From: an uncultured Candidatus Saccharibacteria bacterium
Lineage (GTDB): Bacteria; Patescibacteriota; Saccharimonadia; Saccharimonadales; Saccharimonadaceae
Assembly: GCA_949101405.1 (NCBI GenBank)
Contig: CARYFM010000004.1
Coordinates: 1-64,000, forward strand
DNA: 64,000 bases
Direction of reading: 5' to 3'
How positions within the stretch are numbered: the stretch's first letter is position 1; every line of letters begins with the position of its first letter. Under the pieces are notes generated by a model. It was given only the letters and a program-made list of their open reading frames with translations, made no database searches and was not told the DNA's origin. Shown piece by piece: positions 1 through 8,242 of this stretch. Both the position numbers and the translations under genes were made by a program.

Positions 1-86
1 CTATTTTGTTGAATATGCTTCAACTATTCCTTTCTGGATTCGTTGAGTGAACCTTTTCTCGGAGTGTCTCAGAGGGCTAAATTTAG

Positions 87-114
87 TTGACGCATATGTT
101 CACTCTGTTACAAT
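87..114 (+). promoter_or_regulatory. Promoter of the first accessory gene
   Basis: TTGACG (87-92), 16-bp spacer, TACAAT (109-114). It belongs to the same style as the promoters at 1499 and 3221. An ATTTTAATATAGAT motif (191-204) lies between it and the gene at 256; that motif recurs at 3354-3367 and, as a variant, at 5875-5888. Confidence 0.6.
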
Positions 115-255
115 GATTGACTATACATAGAATCTGTGCTATAAATTAACTATGATATGCCCTATCTACGACCGGGGAGACGAGCATAGCATTTTAATAT
201 AGATAACGTTATTTCATCATATAGATTAAATAAAACATTTCGGGAGGGAATCAAT

Positions 256-1365
256 ATGAATAAACAAAGGCACAATAAACGCAGGGAAGAGCTTCTTTCT
301 TGGTGGGAAGAACTCGAACTTAGCAATGTTAGTAACATTGCTAAAGTATTTATTGCCATTGGCATATTTTGCATAGCAGCATGTTGTATTGCAAAATATT
401 TCATACAGATGTCAATTGGCAATGAAATACGCGCCAGCCAGTTATCGCTGACAGTAAGTATAATCACGATTGTTGTGACTGTCGTCAGTTCCATAGCTAG
501 CTTTGTGTGCGTTGTTCGCCGCTCGCGAATAATGCATAAGGAGATCGTAGACGTTCAGCGGTCAATCGTTGAATTGCTGGCGCAATCTCAGGATGGCATT
601 GCGCAGACGGTTGAACAGTCAGAACGACTGGTAATACGAGCCAGCAGCCAATTGTACGAGATTATTAAGAATGCGATGGAGACTCTGATGGAAGAAAAGG
701 AAGGTTTTTGGCGGAATCGTTTCAATGATTTTGACGATTATGAGGAAGGCGATAAGAAAGACAAAGATTTGGAGATAATTCCGCTGAATGATGATCCAAA
801 TACTAAACCAGATAATCGTTCTGAGGAGCTATCCAAGATTATAGCAGAAATGGAGAAAGCTCTCGAAAACGAATATCGGCCTGATGACGATAAAATCATG
901 GAAGCGGCTCAAAAAGCCGCGGAGAAAGTTGGCGTTAAGTTGCAGGACGAAGGCCCCGCCAAAGAGGTTGAGGTGGATGACGACACTAAGGAACTTCTTG
1001 ATATCAAGCGCATGCCCAAAAATGCGCAGCGCATACTATCAAGAGAGCAAATCGGCGCTCCCACTATCGACCTTGGCGCGACCGCCGTCGCCGTCAAAGA
1101 AGCCTTATCTGGTGGCGAACAGCCCACCATGTCTGAGGTAGAAAAGCCCATTCAGGAGGAGCCTGATCAGAAAATCGAGCAGGCAGTGCAGCCTATCGCT
1201 GAGCAGGCAGCGGAATTAGGAGTAGATGAGAGTCTCTTGATGTATTATCTTAAGAGGGCTGGACATAACCATTACAGCGGGCTATCTAAGTCTGATCTTG
1301 AGATTTTGCAACGAAACGCGGAGTTTGAAAAAGCAAAAGATTCTGAGAGTCGTAAGGTTAGTTAA
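256..1365 (+). CDS. Unrecognised membrane protein with long acidic cytoplasmic tail
   Basis: 369 aa, no family recognised. The start is supported by a GGGAGG site 8-12 bases upstream. Two hydrophobic segments (about residues 28-50 and 63-87) are followed by about 50 residues of helical, coiled-coil-like sequence, then a long acidic, charged, probably disordered region rich in Glu, Asp and Lys. With an Arg/Lys-rich N-terminus the likely topology is N-in, hairpin, C-in. It has its own promoter (87-114) and an intrinsic terminator just after the stop, so it is monocistronic. Together with the next two genes it forms a block of SD-led accessory genes unlike the leaderless core genes further on, which suggests acquisition or separate regulation. 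Function is unknown; a scaffold or envelope-anchoring role is only a guess. Confidence 0.75.
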   Translation: MNKQRHNKRREELLSWWEELELSNVSNIAKVFIAIGIFCIAACCIAKYFIQMSIGNEIRASQLSLTVSIITIVVTVVSSIASFVCVVRRSRIMHKEIVDVQRSIVELLAQSQDGIAQTVEQSERLVIRASSQLYEIIKNAMETLMEEKEGFWRNRFNDFDDYEEGDKKDKDLEIIPLNDDPNTKPDNRSEELSKIIAEMEKALENEYRPDDDKIMEAAQKAAEKVGVKLQDEGPAKEVEVDDDTKELLDIKRMPKNAQRILSREQIGAPTIDLGATAVAVKEALSGGEQPTMSEVEKPIQEEPDQKIEQAVQPIAEQAAELGVDESLLMYYLKRAGHNHYSGLSKSDLEILQRNAEFEKAKDSESRKVS

Positions 1366-1380
1366 ACATACCGGTCTAAA

Positions 1381-1411
1381 AGGGCGTCTAATACATAGGA
1401 CGCTCTTTTTT
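1381..1411 (+). terminator. Intrinsic terminator
   Basis: Stem AGGGCGTC / GACGCTCT (one G-T pair), 10-nt loop, followed by a run of T. It lies 15 bp after the stop of the preceding gene. Confidence 0.8.
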
Positions 1412-1498
1412 CATGATTTATGCAAATAAAATTCTTATGTTTTATAGATAAGATAATATTTTTTGACAAAAAATACCTCATAAATCATGCCAAAGCAC

Positions 1499-1527
1499 TT
1501 GACAATTTTGCATATCTGTGCTATCAT
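1499..1527 (+). promoter_or_regulatory. Promoter with TG-type -10 (TTGACA-17-TATCAT)
   Basis: A perfect -35 TTGACA (1499-1504), 17-bp spacer and TATCAT (1522-1527) preceded by TGTGC. The TGTGCTA..ATGG surroundings match the promoter at 3221 almost letter for letter. Confidence 0.75.
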
Positions 1528-1536
1528 GGAGGGGAA

Positions 1537-1583
1537 TCCTATCATAGTGATAGGATGTAGCACTTCACCCACGATTTGGGTGA
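1537..1583 (+). promoter_or_regulatory. 5' UTR with two hairpins
   Basis: The leader between the promoter and the gene at 1607 has a hairpin TCCTATCA-tag-TGATAGGA (1537-1555) and a second, TCACCC / GGGTGA with a 7-nt loop (1565-1583), just before the AGGAGG ribosome binding site. Possible mRNA stabiliser or regulatory leader; there is no T run, so it is not a terminator. Confidence 0.5.
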
Positions 1584-1606
1584 TGGATTAAAAAGGAGGA
1601 ATAAAG

Positions 1607-2920
1607 ATGAAACTTGAAATCGGAGGCTTAACCATTGCAACCCGTCGAAGAACCAACAAGAAGGAGCGTAAGGTGGCAATGGACAACTACGATTCCACGA
1701 TGAATCGTCAGATTCTGTTGTCAAAGGGTAAAGAGTCTGAAATTTGGGCGCTGCGCATTGCCTGGGAAGTGATGAATGGGGCAATGACGCCTGAGGAGTT
1801 GGAAGAGCTTATCATTACAAACTCTAAGGGTGAGGCGCACGATTGTTACATTCACGATTTTCTGCTGAAGAAGGGGTTGGAAATCAACCTTAGGTATTCA
1901 GATGGAGAATATGATGCCAGAGACACAGAGAGCGTGCCTTGGTACGAGTGGATGGAACTGTCGGAGAAGAAGAGGGATAGACTTTGCTATCCGAGTATCC
2001 AGCTGTACTACGAGGCTGATAATGATGATGAATCATTTGAAGCTTTTTATGACGGCGCAGTTAAAGGGGAGTCTGAAAAGGCGGTCGCATTTTCTAATGT
2101 GTTTTGGCGCCTTGGAAAAAAGTTCTGTGGTTTTGCAGAAAAATTTGGTCAGAAGTCATTTGTACAGCAGCCGCTGGAGTTTATTAATAACCGGATGGAG
2201 GGTAATTTAGGTTTTGATGACGGTGGCCCTAACGCCAGTTTCTTCATCAACCTCTCTGGGTTTGATAAACTTAGCGGGAAGCGGCAAGATGAGTTTCTGG
2301 ACATCCTTGGCACAACCCTTGATAATCTGAATAAGGCTTATCAGGGCCTGATTAAAGGAAGCAACAATGAGGATGAGAGTAAGACTAAAAAGCCTAGCGG
2401 CCAGAAGGTCTTATTCGACTACTTCCTTGAGGCAGTCCGCAATCAGGAGAGTGGGACTGCAAGGGATGAAATCCTGTCTGATGTCGAAAATCTGAAAACC
2501 GATGGCTTCACCCCCGATGAGATTCTCCGGAGGTACAGAGTCCGCGGCAAGCGCACTGACTTGATTATCGCAGCAGAGGCAGCCATGAAGGCTGACCAGT
2601 CCAAAGATGTAGAATCGGAGGATGGTTCTACTAAACACGACACCGATTCAAAGACCAAAGATACGCCAAAGCACAATGGCTTTGTGCGCACACAAACCGA
2701 ATGGAGAAAAGATATTTTCCAGTTCGATATTGATTGTCAGGAGTTATTTGAATCTGGTTTCTTCGATGGTGCGCCTGCCAAGACCGATATCTTCGGCTTG
2801 ATGGCCTACTACGCAGAGAAACGTCCGGGAGAAGAGATGCCGGGTTGGCTGAAGCGCGAACAGACGCGCGAGATTCAGCGTCTCAACAGAAAAGCAAAAA
2901 AAGAGCAGGCTGGCTCATGA
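1607..2920 (+). CDS. Unrecognised soluble acidic protein
   Basis: 437 aa, no family recognised. The start follows AGGAGGAATAAAG; an alternative in-frame ATG at 1682 has no comparable ribosome binding site. No signal peptide or membrane segment is visible. The first 270 residues look globular, rich in Trp, Tyr, Asp and Glu. Residues about 315-355 are a Lys/Asp/Ser/Thr-rich linker, and a final globular part (about 360-437) contains several Trp residues and ends in a basic helix. It has its own promoter, a hairpin leader and a downstream terminator, so it is a single-gene unit. Base composition and SD use match the genes on either side rather than the core genes. Probably cytoplasmic; role unknown. 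Confidence 0.75.
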   Translation: MKLEIGGLTIATRRRTNKKERKVAMDNYDSTMNRQILLSKGKESEIWALRIAWEVMNGAMTPEELEELIITNSKGEAHDCYIHDFLLKKGLEINLRYSDGEYDARDTESVPWYEWMELSEKKRDRLCYPSIQLYYEADNDDESFEAFYDGAVKGESEKAVAFSNVFWRLGKKFCGFAEKFGQKSFVQQPLEFINNRMEGNLGFDDGGPNASFFINLSGFDKLSGKRQDEFLDILGTTLDNLNKAYQGLIKGSNNEDESKTKKPSGQKVLFDYFLEAVRNQESGTARDEILSDVENLKTDGFTPDEILRRYRVRGKRTDLIIAAEAAMKADQSKDVESEDGSTKHDTDSKTKDTPKHNGFVRTQTEWRKDIFQFDIDCQELFESGFFDGAPAKTDIFGLMAYYAEKRPGEEMPGWLKREQTREIQRLNRKAKKEQAGS

Positions 2921-2996
2921 TGGGGCCAGCGACCTGCCGCCGCGGTTGTCCGTGGCAAACATGGGGGCTGCAGTTTCATTGTATTCCTCCGTGAAA

Positions 2997-3031
2997 GGCT
3001 CCACCGTGATCTTGGTGGGGCCTTATCTTTT
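2997..3031 (+). terminator. Intrinsic terminator
   Basis: GGCTCCACC (2997-3005) pairs with GGTGGGGCC (3014-3022) across an 8-nt loop, followed by TTATCTTTT. It ends the 1607 gene and overlaps the -35 of the promoter at 3030. Confidence 0.8.
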
Positions 3032-3058
3032 GACAAATTTTTACTGTAATTTTACAAT
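3030..3058 (+). promoter_or_regulatory. Upstream promoter P1 (TTGACA-17-TACAAT)
   Basis: TTGACA 3030-3035, 17-bp spacer, TACAAT 3053-3058. It lies about 430 bp before the next convincing start (3490). The stretch 3059-3220 is AT-rich and holds no convincing gene; the short open frame at 3151 has no ribosome binding site. Confidence 0.5.
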
Positions 3059-3220
3059 AATAAACATAACAATTATAGTAAAAAATCGTCAAATTAGCCA
3101 TCACCTCTAAAAATAAGCGTTTTACAAAAATATAAGCATAGCAAAAACCTGTGGAAAAATCCCAAAATAACAGAGAAAGAGTGTATATTATTGTTCTTAT
3201 GGTATTTCATGATAAAACAC

Positions 3221-3249
3221 TTGACTTTTTTAGGTATGTGTGCTACAAT
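3221..3249 (+). promoter_or_regulatory. Main promoter P2 (TTGACT-17-TACAAT)
   Basis: TTGACT 3221-3226, spacer 17, TACAAT 3244-3249 preceded by TGTGC and followed by GG, the same signature as the promoter at 1499. Confidence 0.7.
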
Positions 3250-3313
3250 GGAAGCAGTCGGTACGAACTGATTTATAGAGGTCCGTATAGATGTCCATTT
3301 ACAATCGAATCAT

Positions 3314-3428
3314 CTCAGATACAACATATGTATCTGAGTGAAAAGAGCTAATCATTTTAATATAGATGGGGCTATTTGCCCCGCCAACTTTCATTTTTCA
3401 GAATGGGAGTTGGTACCTCCTATTCTGT
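3314..3428 (+). promoter_or_regulatory. Structured 5' UTR with ATTTTAATATAGAT motif
   Basis: In order: a 9-bp hairpin CTCAGATAC / GTATCTGAG (3314-3338); the repeated motif ATTTTAATATAGAT (3354-3367); GGGGC / GCCCC (3368-3382); and a stem CAGAATGGGAG / CTCCTATTCTG (about 3399-3428). The same motif, directly followed by short GC hairpins, recurs upstream of the 6111 gene, pointing to a shared leader type. Confidence 0.45.
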
Positions 3429-3489
3429 GCAAAAATATATAGTTTATGAACAAAATAAATATTTCTTACAGAAAAAAGGAGGTAAAAAT

Positions 3490-5841
3490 ATGGCAATGAT
3501 AATATCGATTATTGCTTTGGTGCTTTGCATCATTGGTGCATTGGTGTGCGTTTTTATGGTAGCCAAGTTAGGTGCCGACCCGTCAATCACTAACTCTGGA
3601 ACTACTGGCATTTCTCTGCCCAAGATAATAATAGAAGGGCGAAGAAAGGAGCGAACTAAGGTTCCACGCCGGTTGGCATATTTTTTCGGTATAGCGGGCA
3701 TAGCCATTGGTGTTTACATCATGGTAGCCCATACAGAAAAAGTACAGACCTGGTGGACAGACATCCGGTCGCACTCCGAGGAGGAAGCAGACATTGCTGA
3801 GCTTGTGAGTGGGAACTCCCTTGCGGAGACGGATGCTTCAGAAGAGGATGAGGCAGAGAGCGCCGAAGCAAACACGGCAGAGCCTGTTGAAACGGAAACT
3901 ACAGCAGCTGATGAAGAAACATCTGCTGTGACAGTAGCCTCATCGGCTACAGCTGTAGCCGAGAAAGTCGGCAAGGCAGTCACGGAAATGGCTGTTTCGT
4001 TACAGCAGGAAAAAACCACAGTTGAACCCGCCTCAACGGAGGATTTTATCCAGAAATGGACGAACGTCACTAATGAGGAAGGGCTGGCAAGGTTTGTGTC
4101 ACTGTTTACAGTAGACACATCGGGATATGTTTATCCAAACATGGATAAATCTGAACTGGCAACCAAGTATAACGCCCTGAGAAACTACATGGGCGTATCA
4201 CACTATCACCTGACGTCCAAGAATATGAATGGGATTAAACAGGAGATTGCTAAGCTTTATGGGCTTGGTAAGTGTGGTGATATGCTGGTCTTGCCTCCGG
4301 AAACTCTGGAGGACTGGCCTTGGCTGTATCAGGTTGCTGGATGTATGCCGGTAACAGCTGACGATTTGCAGGGGGTAGACCTCAGCGATGATGCAGTGGT
4401 GAAAGAGCTGCTTGCCAACCGAAAAAAGGAAGTTTGGGATCCGAAATGGGAAGCAATGAGTGAGCAGCAGAGAAACGAACAGACACTGCTGGCAACGCAA
4501 GTTGCAATCTTAAACGACCCTAGAGTCGGTAAGGCATGGCTGGAACACTACGCTGGTATGGACTTCGTGTATGAAGCCAGCAAGGGTGACATCGAAAACA
4601 TGCTGAAGCTGTATGAAGATGCCTATAACCTTGAGGACACAGACACGGAGACTGACGCCTATGGTGTCCTTTGCTTCTTGGAAATGATAACCGAGAAGCA
4701 GTTTGAGGCTGGTGAACTTTGGAGAGCGGGTGTAAATGACCTGTACTTCGACAACATCGGCACCCACATTTGTGAACTAATCACGAGCGTAAACTACGAG
4801 AATGTTGGATTTAAGTCTCTTAAATCCAAACGCAACTACTGTTTGCCAATGGCATCCAGTGACGTGTTACGTCTTCCCGTGGAGGCAACTTATCAGGAAA
4901 GCCGACTGGCGTTGGTCAGGGAGCAGTATGATAAAGATGGCAGGGTAATGCTTCGGGACGGTATTAATCGATACGATTTAAGACCGGAAGAATTTCCGAT
5001 TATTGTCGTCACTAAGAAGCCGCCTACAACCAAGACACAAATACCTACTTATAATCTGTTAATCGAATATAAGTATGGTGACGTGAATGGAGAAAAGGTG
5101 GCCGAGCCGCATAGTTCTCAGCACAAAGAGGGCGACGCTTTCAGAGTGCTTTCGCCGCAACCTGCTGGTTATAACGCATATATCGCGGTGATTGAGGGGT
5201 ATGCTGGAACATTGAACAATCCGTATATCATTGAGGGTGTGATGCCGAAGGGCAACGTGCACATTGTGATTGTGTACACGAAGAAGCCCGACCCGCCAGC
5301 TAAGAAAGATGACCCCGAAGACCCCGATAAACCTGACCCTGATAAGCCCGACCCCGACCCCGATAAACCTGACCCTGAGGATGGTGAAGGCGCCAAGGAT
5401 AAGGACGCCAGCTCTGGTAATAAAACTGAAAACGACCAAGGAACTGGTGGAGAAATCCATGAGGAGGATGGAGGCTCTAGTGGTACGGGAGACTATCAAG
5501 GCGATGAGCCAGAAGCTAATGATAGTAACACAGGCACTGACACTGACACAGACACTGACACTGACACAGGCACTGACACTGACACAGGCACTGACACTGA
5601 CACTGACACTGACACAGGCACTGACACTGACACAGGCACTGACACTGACACAGGCACTGAAGATACTAAACACGAAGGCGATACATCTAAACAACCCGAC
5701 CCTCCAAGTACTGCCCCAGCAATCACTGGTAGTGATACGAACACAACCAATAATGGTGATGGTACATCTACTAGTATCACCACGCCGGCTGACGCTAGTC
5801 AGGATAAGAATAGCGGTACTCTTGGCAAGCCTGTAGATTAA
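3490..5841 (+). CDS. Large membrane-anchored surface protein with MucBP-like domain and Asp/Thr repeats
   Basis: 783 aa when started at the ATG at 3490, chosen because AGGAGG (3477-3482) sits 7 bases before it; the frame is open 38 codons further upstream without a ribosome site. Hydrophobic segment 1 is residues about 3-27 and segment 2 about 57-80, followed by an acidic Glu/Ala/Thr-rich stretch, a globular region (about 175-505), a MucBP-like beta domain (about 518-598) with the typical Tyr-rich, PhxGY-like pattern, a Pro-Asp-Lys-Pro linker, and a Thr-Asp/Thr-Gly tandem repeat (about 680-725). There is no LPXTG sorting signal, so anchoring must be through the N-terminal segments. This layout suggests an extracellular stalk that reaches out from the membrane, perhaps for host attachment. 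Whether the MucBP-like domain binds mucin or another ligand is inference. Confidence 0.75.
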   Translation: MAMIISIIALVLCIIGALVCVFMVAKLGADPSITNSGTTGISLPKIIIEGRRKERTKVPRRLAYFFGIAGIAIGVYIMVAHTEKVQTWWTDIRSHSEEEADIAELVSGNSLAETDASEEDEAESAEANTAEPVETETTAADEETSAVTVASSATAVAEKVGKAVTEMAVSLQQEKTTVEPASTEDFIQKWTNVTNEEGLARFVSLFTVDTSGYVYPNMDKSELATKYNALRNYMGVSHYHLTSKNMNGIKQEIAKLYGLGKCGDMLVLPPETLEDWPWLYQVAGCMPVTADDLQGVDLSDDAVVKELLANRKKEVWDPKWEAMSEQQRNEQTLLATQVAILNDPRVGKAWLEHYAGMDFVYEASKGDIENMLKLYEDAYNLEDTDTETDAYGVLCFLEMITEKQFEAGELWRAGVNDLYFDNIGTHICELITSVNYENVGFKSLKSKRNYCLPMASSDVLRLPVEATYQESRLALVREQYDKDGRVMLRDGINRYDLRPEEFPIIVVTKKPPTTKTQIPTYNLLIEYKYGDVNGEKVAEPHSSQHKEGDAFRVLSPQPAGYNAYIAVIEGYAGTLNNPYIIEGVMPKGNVHIVIVYTKKPDPPAKKDDPEDPDKPDPDKPDPDPDKPDPEDGEGAKDKDASSGNKTENDQGTGGEIHEEDGGSSGTGDYQGDEPEANDSNTGTDTDTDTDTDTGTDTDTGTDTDTDTDTGTDTDTGTDTDTGTEDTKHEGDTSKQPDPPSTAPAITGSDTNTTNNGDGTSTSITTPADASQDKNSGTLGKPVD
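5529..5660 (+). repeat. 6-bp-unit coding tandem repeat (Thr-Asp / Thr-Gly)
   Basis: About 132 bp of alternating ACTGAC, ACAGAC and ACAGGC-type units encode a (TD)n-TG repeat near the C-terminus of the surface protein. Unit changes keep the frame, so copy number can vary without loss of the protein. Confidence 0.9.
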
Positions 5842-5874
5842 TTTAATTGATTAGCTATAAAACAACAATTAGCA

Positions 5875-5959
5875 CTTTTTATATAGATCCGCCAATAGGG
5901 CGGTGGGAAATATTGAAGGTACCAACTTCAATAACATGGGGGAGTATATACTCCCCCAT
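5875..5959 (+). promoter_or_regulatory. Leader with TATAGAT motif and three hairpins
   Basis: A variant of the repeated motif (CTTTTTATATAGAT) ends at 5888. Then come CCGCC-aatag-GGCGG (5889-5903), ATTGAAG / CTTCAAT (5912-5932) and a perfect 24-bp palindrome (5936-5959, arms ATGGGGGAGTAT / ATACTCCCCCAT). It lies after the surface-protein stop and about 150 bp before the LPXTG gene. It may end one transcript and lead the next; there is no T run. Confidence 0.5.
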
Positions 5960-6110
5960 CAACCAAGATTTAGTTTGTGTTTGAGATGATTCGATTGTGG
6001 GACTGAAGAAGTTTAACAATATGGACCAGGGAAGAAAAAACAAATTTTATTATCAAATTTAATCAATTTTTATTAAGTAAATCATAACTAATCTATAAAA
6101 GGAGATTAAT

Positions 6111-7496
6111 ATGAAAACAGCAATTAAATCTACCCTCGCGGTAGCTGCCACTGCGGCTGCTATTGCAGGCGTGGCTGCGGTGCCATCTCTCGTCTCTGCT
6201 TGGGGTGATAATGGTGGTGGTCGCCCAAGTTACACTGTCGACCAGATCAACAATGGTGCTATTGGCCCAACAGAAAAGTCGCATGGCAAAAACTATAAAA
6301 ACAGCCCTGATTACCCAGGTCAGATTATTTTCAATACGATTTCCGATAGTGTAATCGGTGATGAGAAGAATTTTGTGGGTGCTCGTGAATGTGTTTTGCG
6401 TGCAGACAATCGCTGTGAAGCAGCCGACAAAACTAACGTAGAAGGTGCCAAATATTGGCGCGGCAATGATATTACCGTTGAAGATGGTAAGACTTATATC
6501 GTACGTCTTTACGTGCATAACAATAACCCAAATGGAGTTGATGCTGTAGCAGAAAATACTAAAGTTGCATTCAGCTTACCTCAAGGATCCGCTAGTAAAC
6601 TTGAGCTAAATGGGTTTATTACCTCATCTAATGCTTCCCCATCAAAGTATTGGGATTATATTAACTTTAATAGTAAAGATGGCACTCCATTTCATCTAGA
6701 GTATGTTAAGGGTTCAGCTTTACTAGAAAACAACAAAATTGGGCTTGGCGGATTAACTCTTAGTGATGATGTTGTTAATGCTAAAAGTGGTGGTATCCTG
6801 ATTGGCTATGACGCTCTTGATGGTAAAATTCCAGGCTGTTATCAATATGACAACTTTGTAACTATACAAGTTAAAGCAGTTTACGACTATGACTTTATCG
6901 TGCAAAAAGAAGTCCGCCTTGCTGGTGATATCGACAAGACTTGGAAAGAAAGCGTAGAAGCCAAGGTTGGCGATAAAGTAGAGTTCCAATTTGAATATCG
7001 CAACACTGGTAGCCAGACTCAAACAGGCGTAGTTATCCGTGATATTTTGCCAAGCAACCTGCGTTACGTCAAAGGTACGGCAAAACTTTACAACAGCAGT
7101 CATCCAAATGGCATGACTATCGACAATGATGAGGTTATCTTCCAGGGCGGAGGCAATATCGGTTCTTACGATGCTAATGCTAATGCATTTATCCGTATTA
7201 CTGCTGAAGTTGTCGATGACGACTTAGCCTGTGGTTCCAATACCCTTATTAACTGGGCTCAGGTTCGTGTTGGGGACAAGACCGTCCAAGATGACGCTCG
7301 TGTTCATTTGACTAAGGTTTGTGAGAATACTCCAGACCCAGAACCAACCCCACCAGATCCAGAAGATCCGGAACCAACTCCTACTCCAGAACTTCCAAAT
7401 ACTGGTCCAGAAATGGTTGCTGGTGGCGTAATCGCTACTGGTTCCATTGCTACTGCTGCTGGCTACTACATTGCTAGCCGCCGTCAGTTGCGTTAA
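6111..7496 (+). CDS. LPXTG-anchored surface protein with DUF11-type domain
   Basis: 461 aa. A Sec signal peptide (residues 1-30, Ala-rich core, probable cleavage after Val-Ser-Ala) leads a secreted protein. Residues about 45-235 form an unrecognised beta-rich region. Residues about 260-395 carry the DUF11 repeat signature (NTG...TGVVIRDILPSNLRYV). A Pro/Glu/Asp linker (about 405-427) precedes LPNTG at 428-432, a hydrophobic segment and an RR-containing tail, which is the sortase sorting signal. It would be exported, cleaved by a class-type sortase and linked to the envelope; no sortase is in this window. The start is fixed by AAAGGAGATTA before the ATG. It stands alone between a structured leader and a terminator. 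Such proteins are candidates for adhesion to the bacterial host of an epibiont, an inference from family and context. Confidence 0.85.
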   Translation: MKTAIKSTLAVAATAAAIAGVAAVPSLVSAWGDNGGGRPSYTVDQINNGAIGPTEKSHGKNYKNSPDYPGQIIFNTISDSVIGDEKNFVGARECVLRADNRCEAADKTNVEGAKYWRGNDITVEDGKTYIVRLYVHNNNPNGVDAVAENTKVAFSLPQGSASKLELNGFITSSNASPSKYWDYINFNSKDGTPFHLEYVKGSALLENNKIGLGGLTLSDDVVNAKSGGILIGYDALDGKIPGCYQYDNFVTIQVKAVYDYDFIVQKEVRLAGDIDKTWKESVEAKVGDKVEFQFEYRNTGSQTQTGVVIRDILPSNLRYVKGTAKLYNSSHPNGMTIDNDEVIFQGGGNIGSYDANANAFIRITAEVVDDDLACGSNTLINWAQVRVGDKTVQDDARVHLTKVCENTPDPEPTPPDPEDPEPTPTPELPNTGPEMVAGGVIATGSIATAAGYYIASRRQLR

Positions 7497-7509
7497 GCTT
7501 CGGTTATCC

Positions 7510-7539
7510 CCACCTAGCGGAGTAAAACCCGCTAGGTGG
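7510..7539 (+). terminator. 11-bp perfect hairpin after the LPXTG gene
   Basis: CCACCTAGCGG / CCGCTAGGTGG with an 8-nt loop, 13 bp after the stop. It lacks a T run, so it may protect the mRNA 3' end or pause polymerase ahead of the next terminator. Confidence 0.5.
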
Positions 7540-7596
7540 ACGCCGACTGACTTGGTGTAACATTTGTTTGTTATATCTTGATCGCTCCAACTATGG

Positions 7597-7635
7597 TCAA
7601 AACCCCTTTCGCCTTGGCGTGAGGGGATTTTTGAT
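7597..7635 (+). terminator. Terminator with T run
   Basis: CCCCTTTCGCC / GGCGTGAGGGG (one mismatch, one G-T) followed by ATTTTT on the plus strand; the complementary strand also has a short T run (AAAACCCC side), so it could act in both directions between the LPXTG gene and the cassette relic. Confidence 0.6.
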
Positions 7636-7645
7636 GACATTAATT

Positions 7646-8095
7646 TAAAGATCGGCACCCGCCGCGGTGCACAAAACCAGCGGAGGGGGAAACCGTTCCA
7701 GCGATTATTGTAATTCGACGGATTGACGTCACTAGCATTGAAGTGGAGGCCGTACGCGTTTGTAGTCGTCGAGTATGAGCGCGACGACCAATCGTATCCG
7801 TTCTGGCCAGCGTTCCTCAAGGCAGGGATGCTGACATTAACATACCCGCTGCGCATCAATTCCAGGCACCAAGCCCAAGATACTTGTGTAATCCGCAGAG
7901 TACGGCAGAAATATCTACCTCACAAAATCAGGCAAAACCCGACTGCAAGTTTAGAAGTTCCTCGAAAAGATTAGCAACCATAATTTCTAACCGGCTAGCC
8001 TCATAACTTACTCTAAAAGCCATCAGAGGGGAACTTCACGATCTTTTGCTAGAGAACCGCCGGCTAGCGGAGGAGTGAACTCAGGCCGCCATTGG
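7646..8095 (-). pseudogene. FISUMP / C-type-lectin-like C-terminal cassette, copy A (relic)
   Basis: On the minus strand, about 7850 down to 7650 encodes an RNAG.NGYDWSSRS...FNASDVNPSN...GFPLR pattern, the C-terminal part of FISUMP-type (Fibrobacter paralogous) or lectin-fold domains. No signal peptide, N-terminal domain, promoter or start with ribosome site is present, and the frame reads past the place where copy B (45160-45602) stops. A 69-bp block at 8025-8093 is also shared with copy B. It therefore looks like a repeated, promoterless gene fragment. Identification of the fold rests on the visible residue pattern only. Confidence 0.55.
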
Positions 8096-8218
8096 GGCTC
8101 GTGGACAGTATATCCATGGGTATATTATAGCAAGTTCGCAATTTTTAATGCTCATGATTGCATAAGCAGTTGAGGTGTAGTAAAATCTAAGTGCCAATCT
8201 TTTACACAGGGATTGAGT

Positions 8219-8242
8219 ATGAACCTTGGAGGTGATCCGTAA
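8219..8242 (+). CDS. Seven-codon leader ORF overlapping the next start
   Basis: ATG AAC CTT GGA GGT GAT CCG TAA encodes MNLGGDP. Its stop overlaps the start of the next gene (TAATG), and it contains the SD of that gene: GGAGGTGATCC at 8228-8238, an 11-base perfect complement of the usual 16S rRNA 3' end. Expression of the small ORF is not proven. Confidence 0.35.
   Translation: MNLGGDP

Noticed and set aside
3151..3351. 66-codon open frame upstream of the large surface protein
   Set aside because: No ribosome site, it spans the P2 promoter and the leader hairpin, and its composition is like non-coding DNA.
5059..5694. Val/Ser-rich open frames opposite the TD repeat
   Set aside because: Low-complexity shadows of the repeat and Pro-Asp linker.
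7224..7859. Long minus-strand open frame under the LPXTG gene
   Set aside because: Its first part is the FISUMP-like cassette; beyond about 7650 it only runs antisense through a terminator and the LPXTG coding region, without a start signal.
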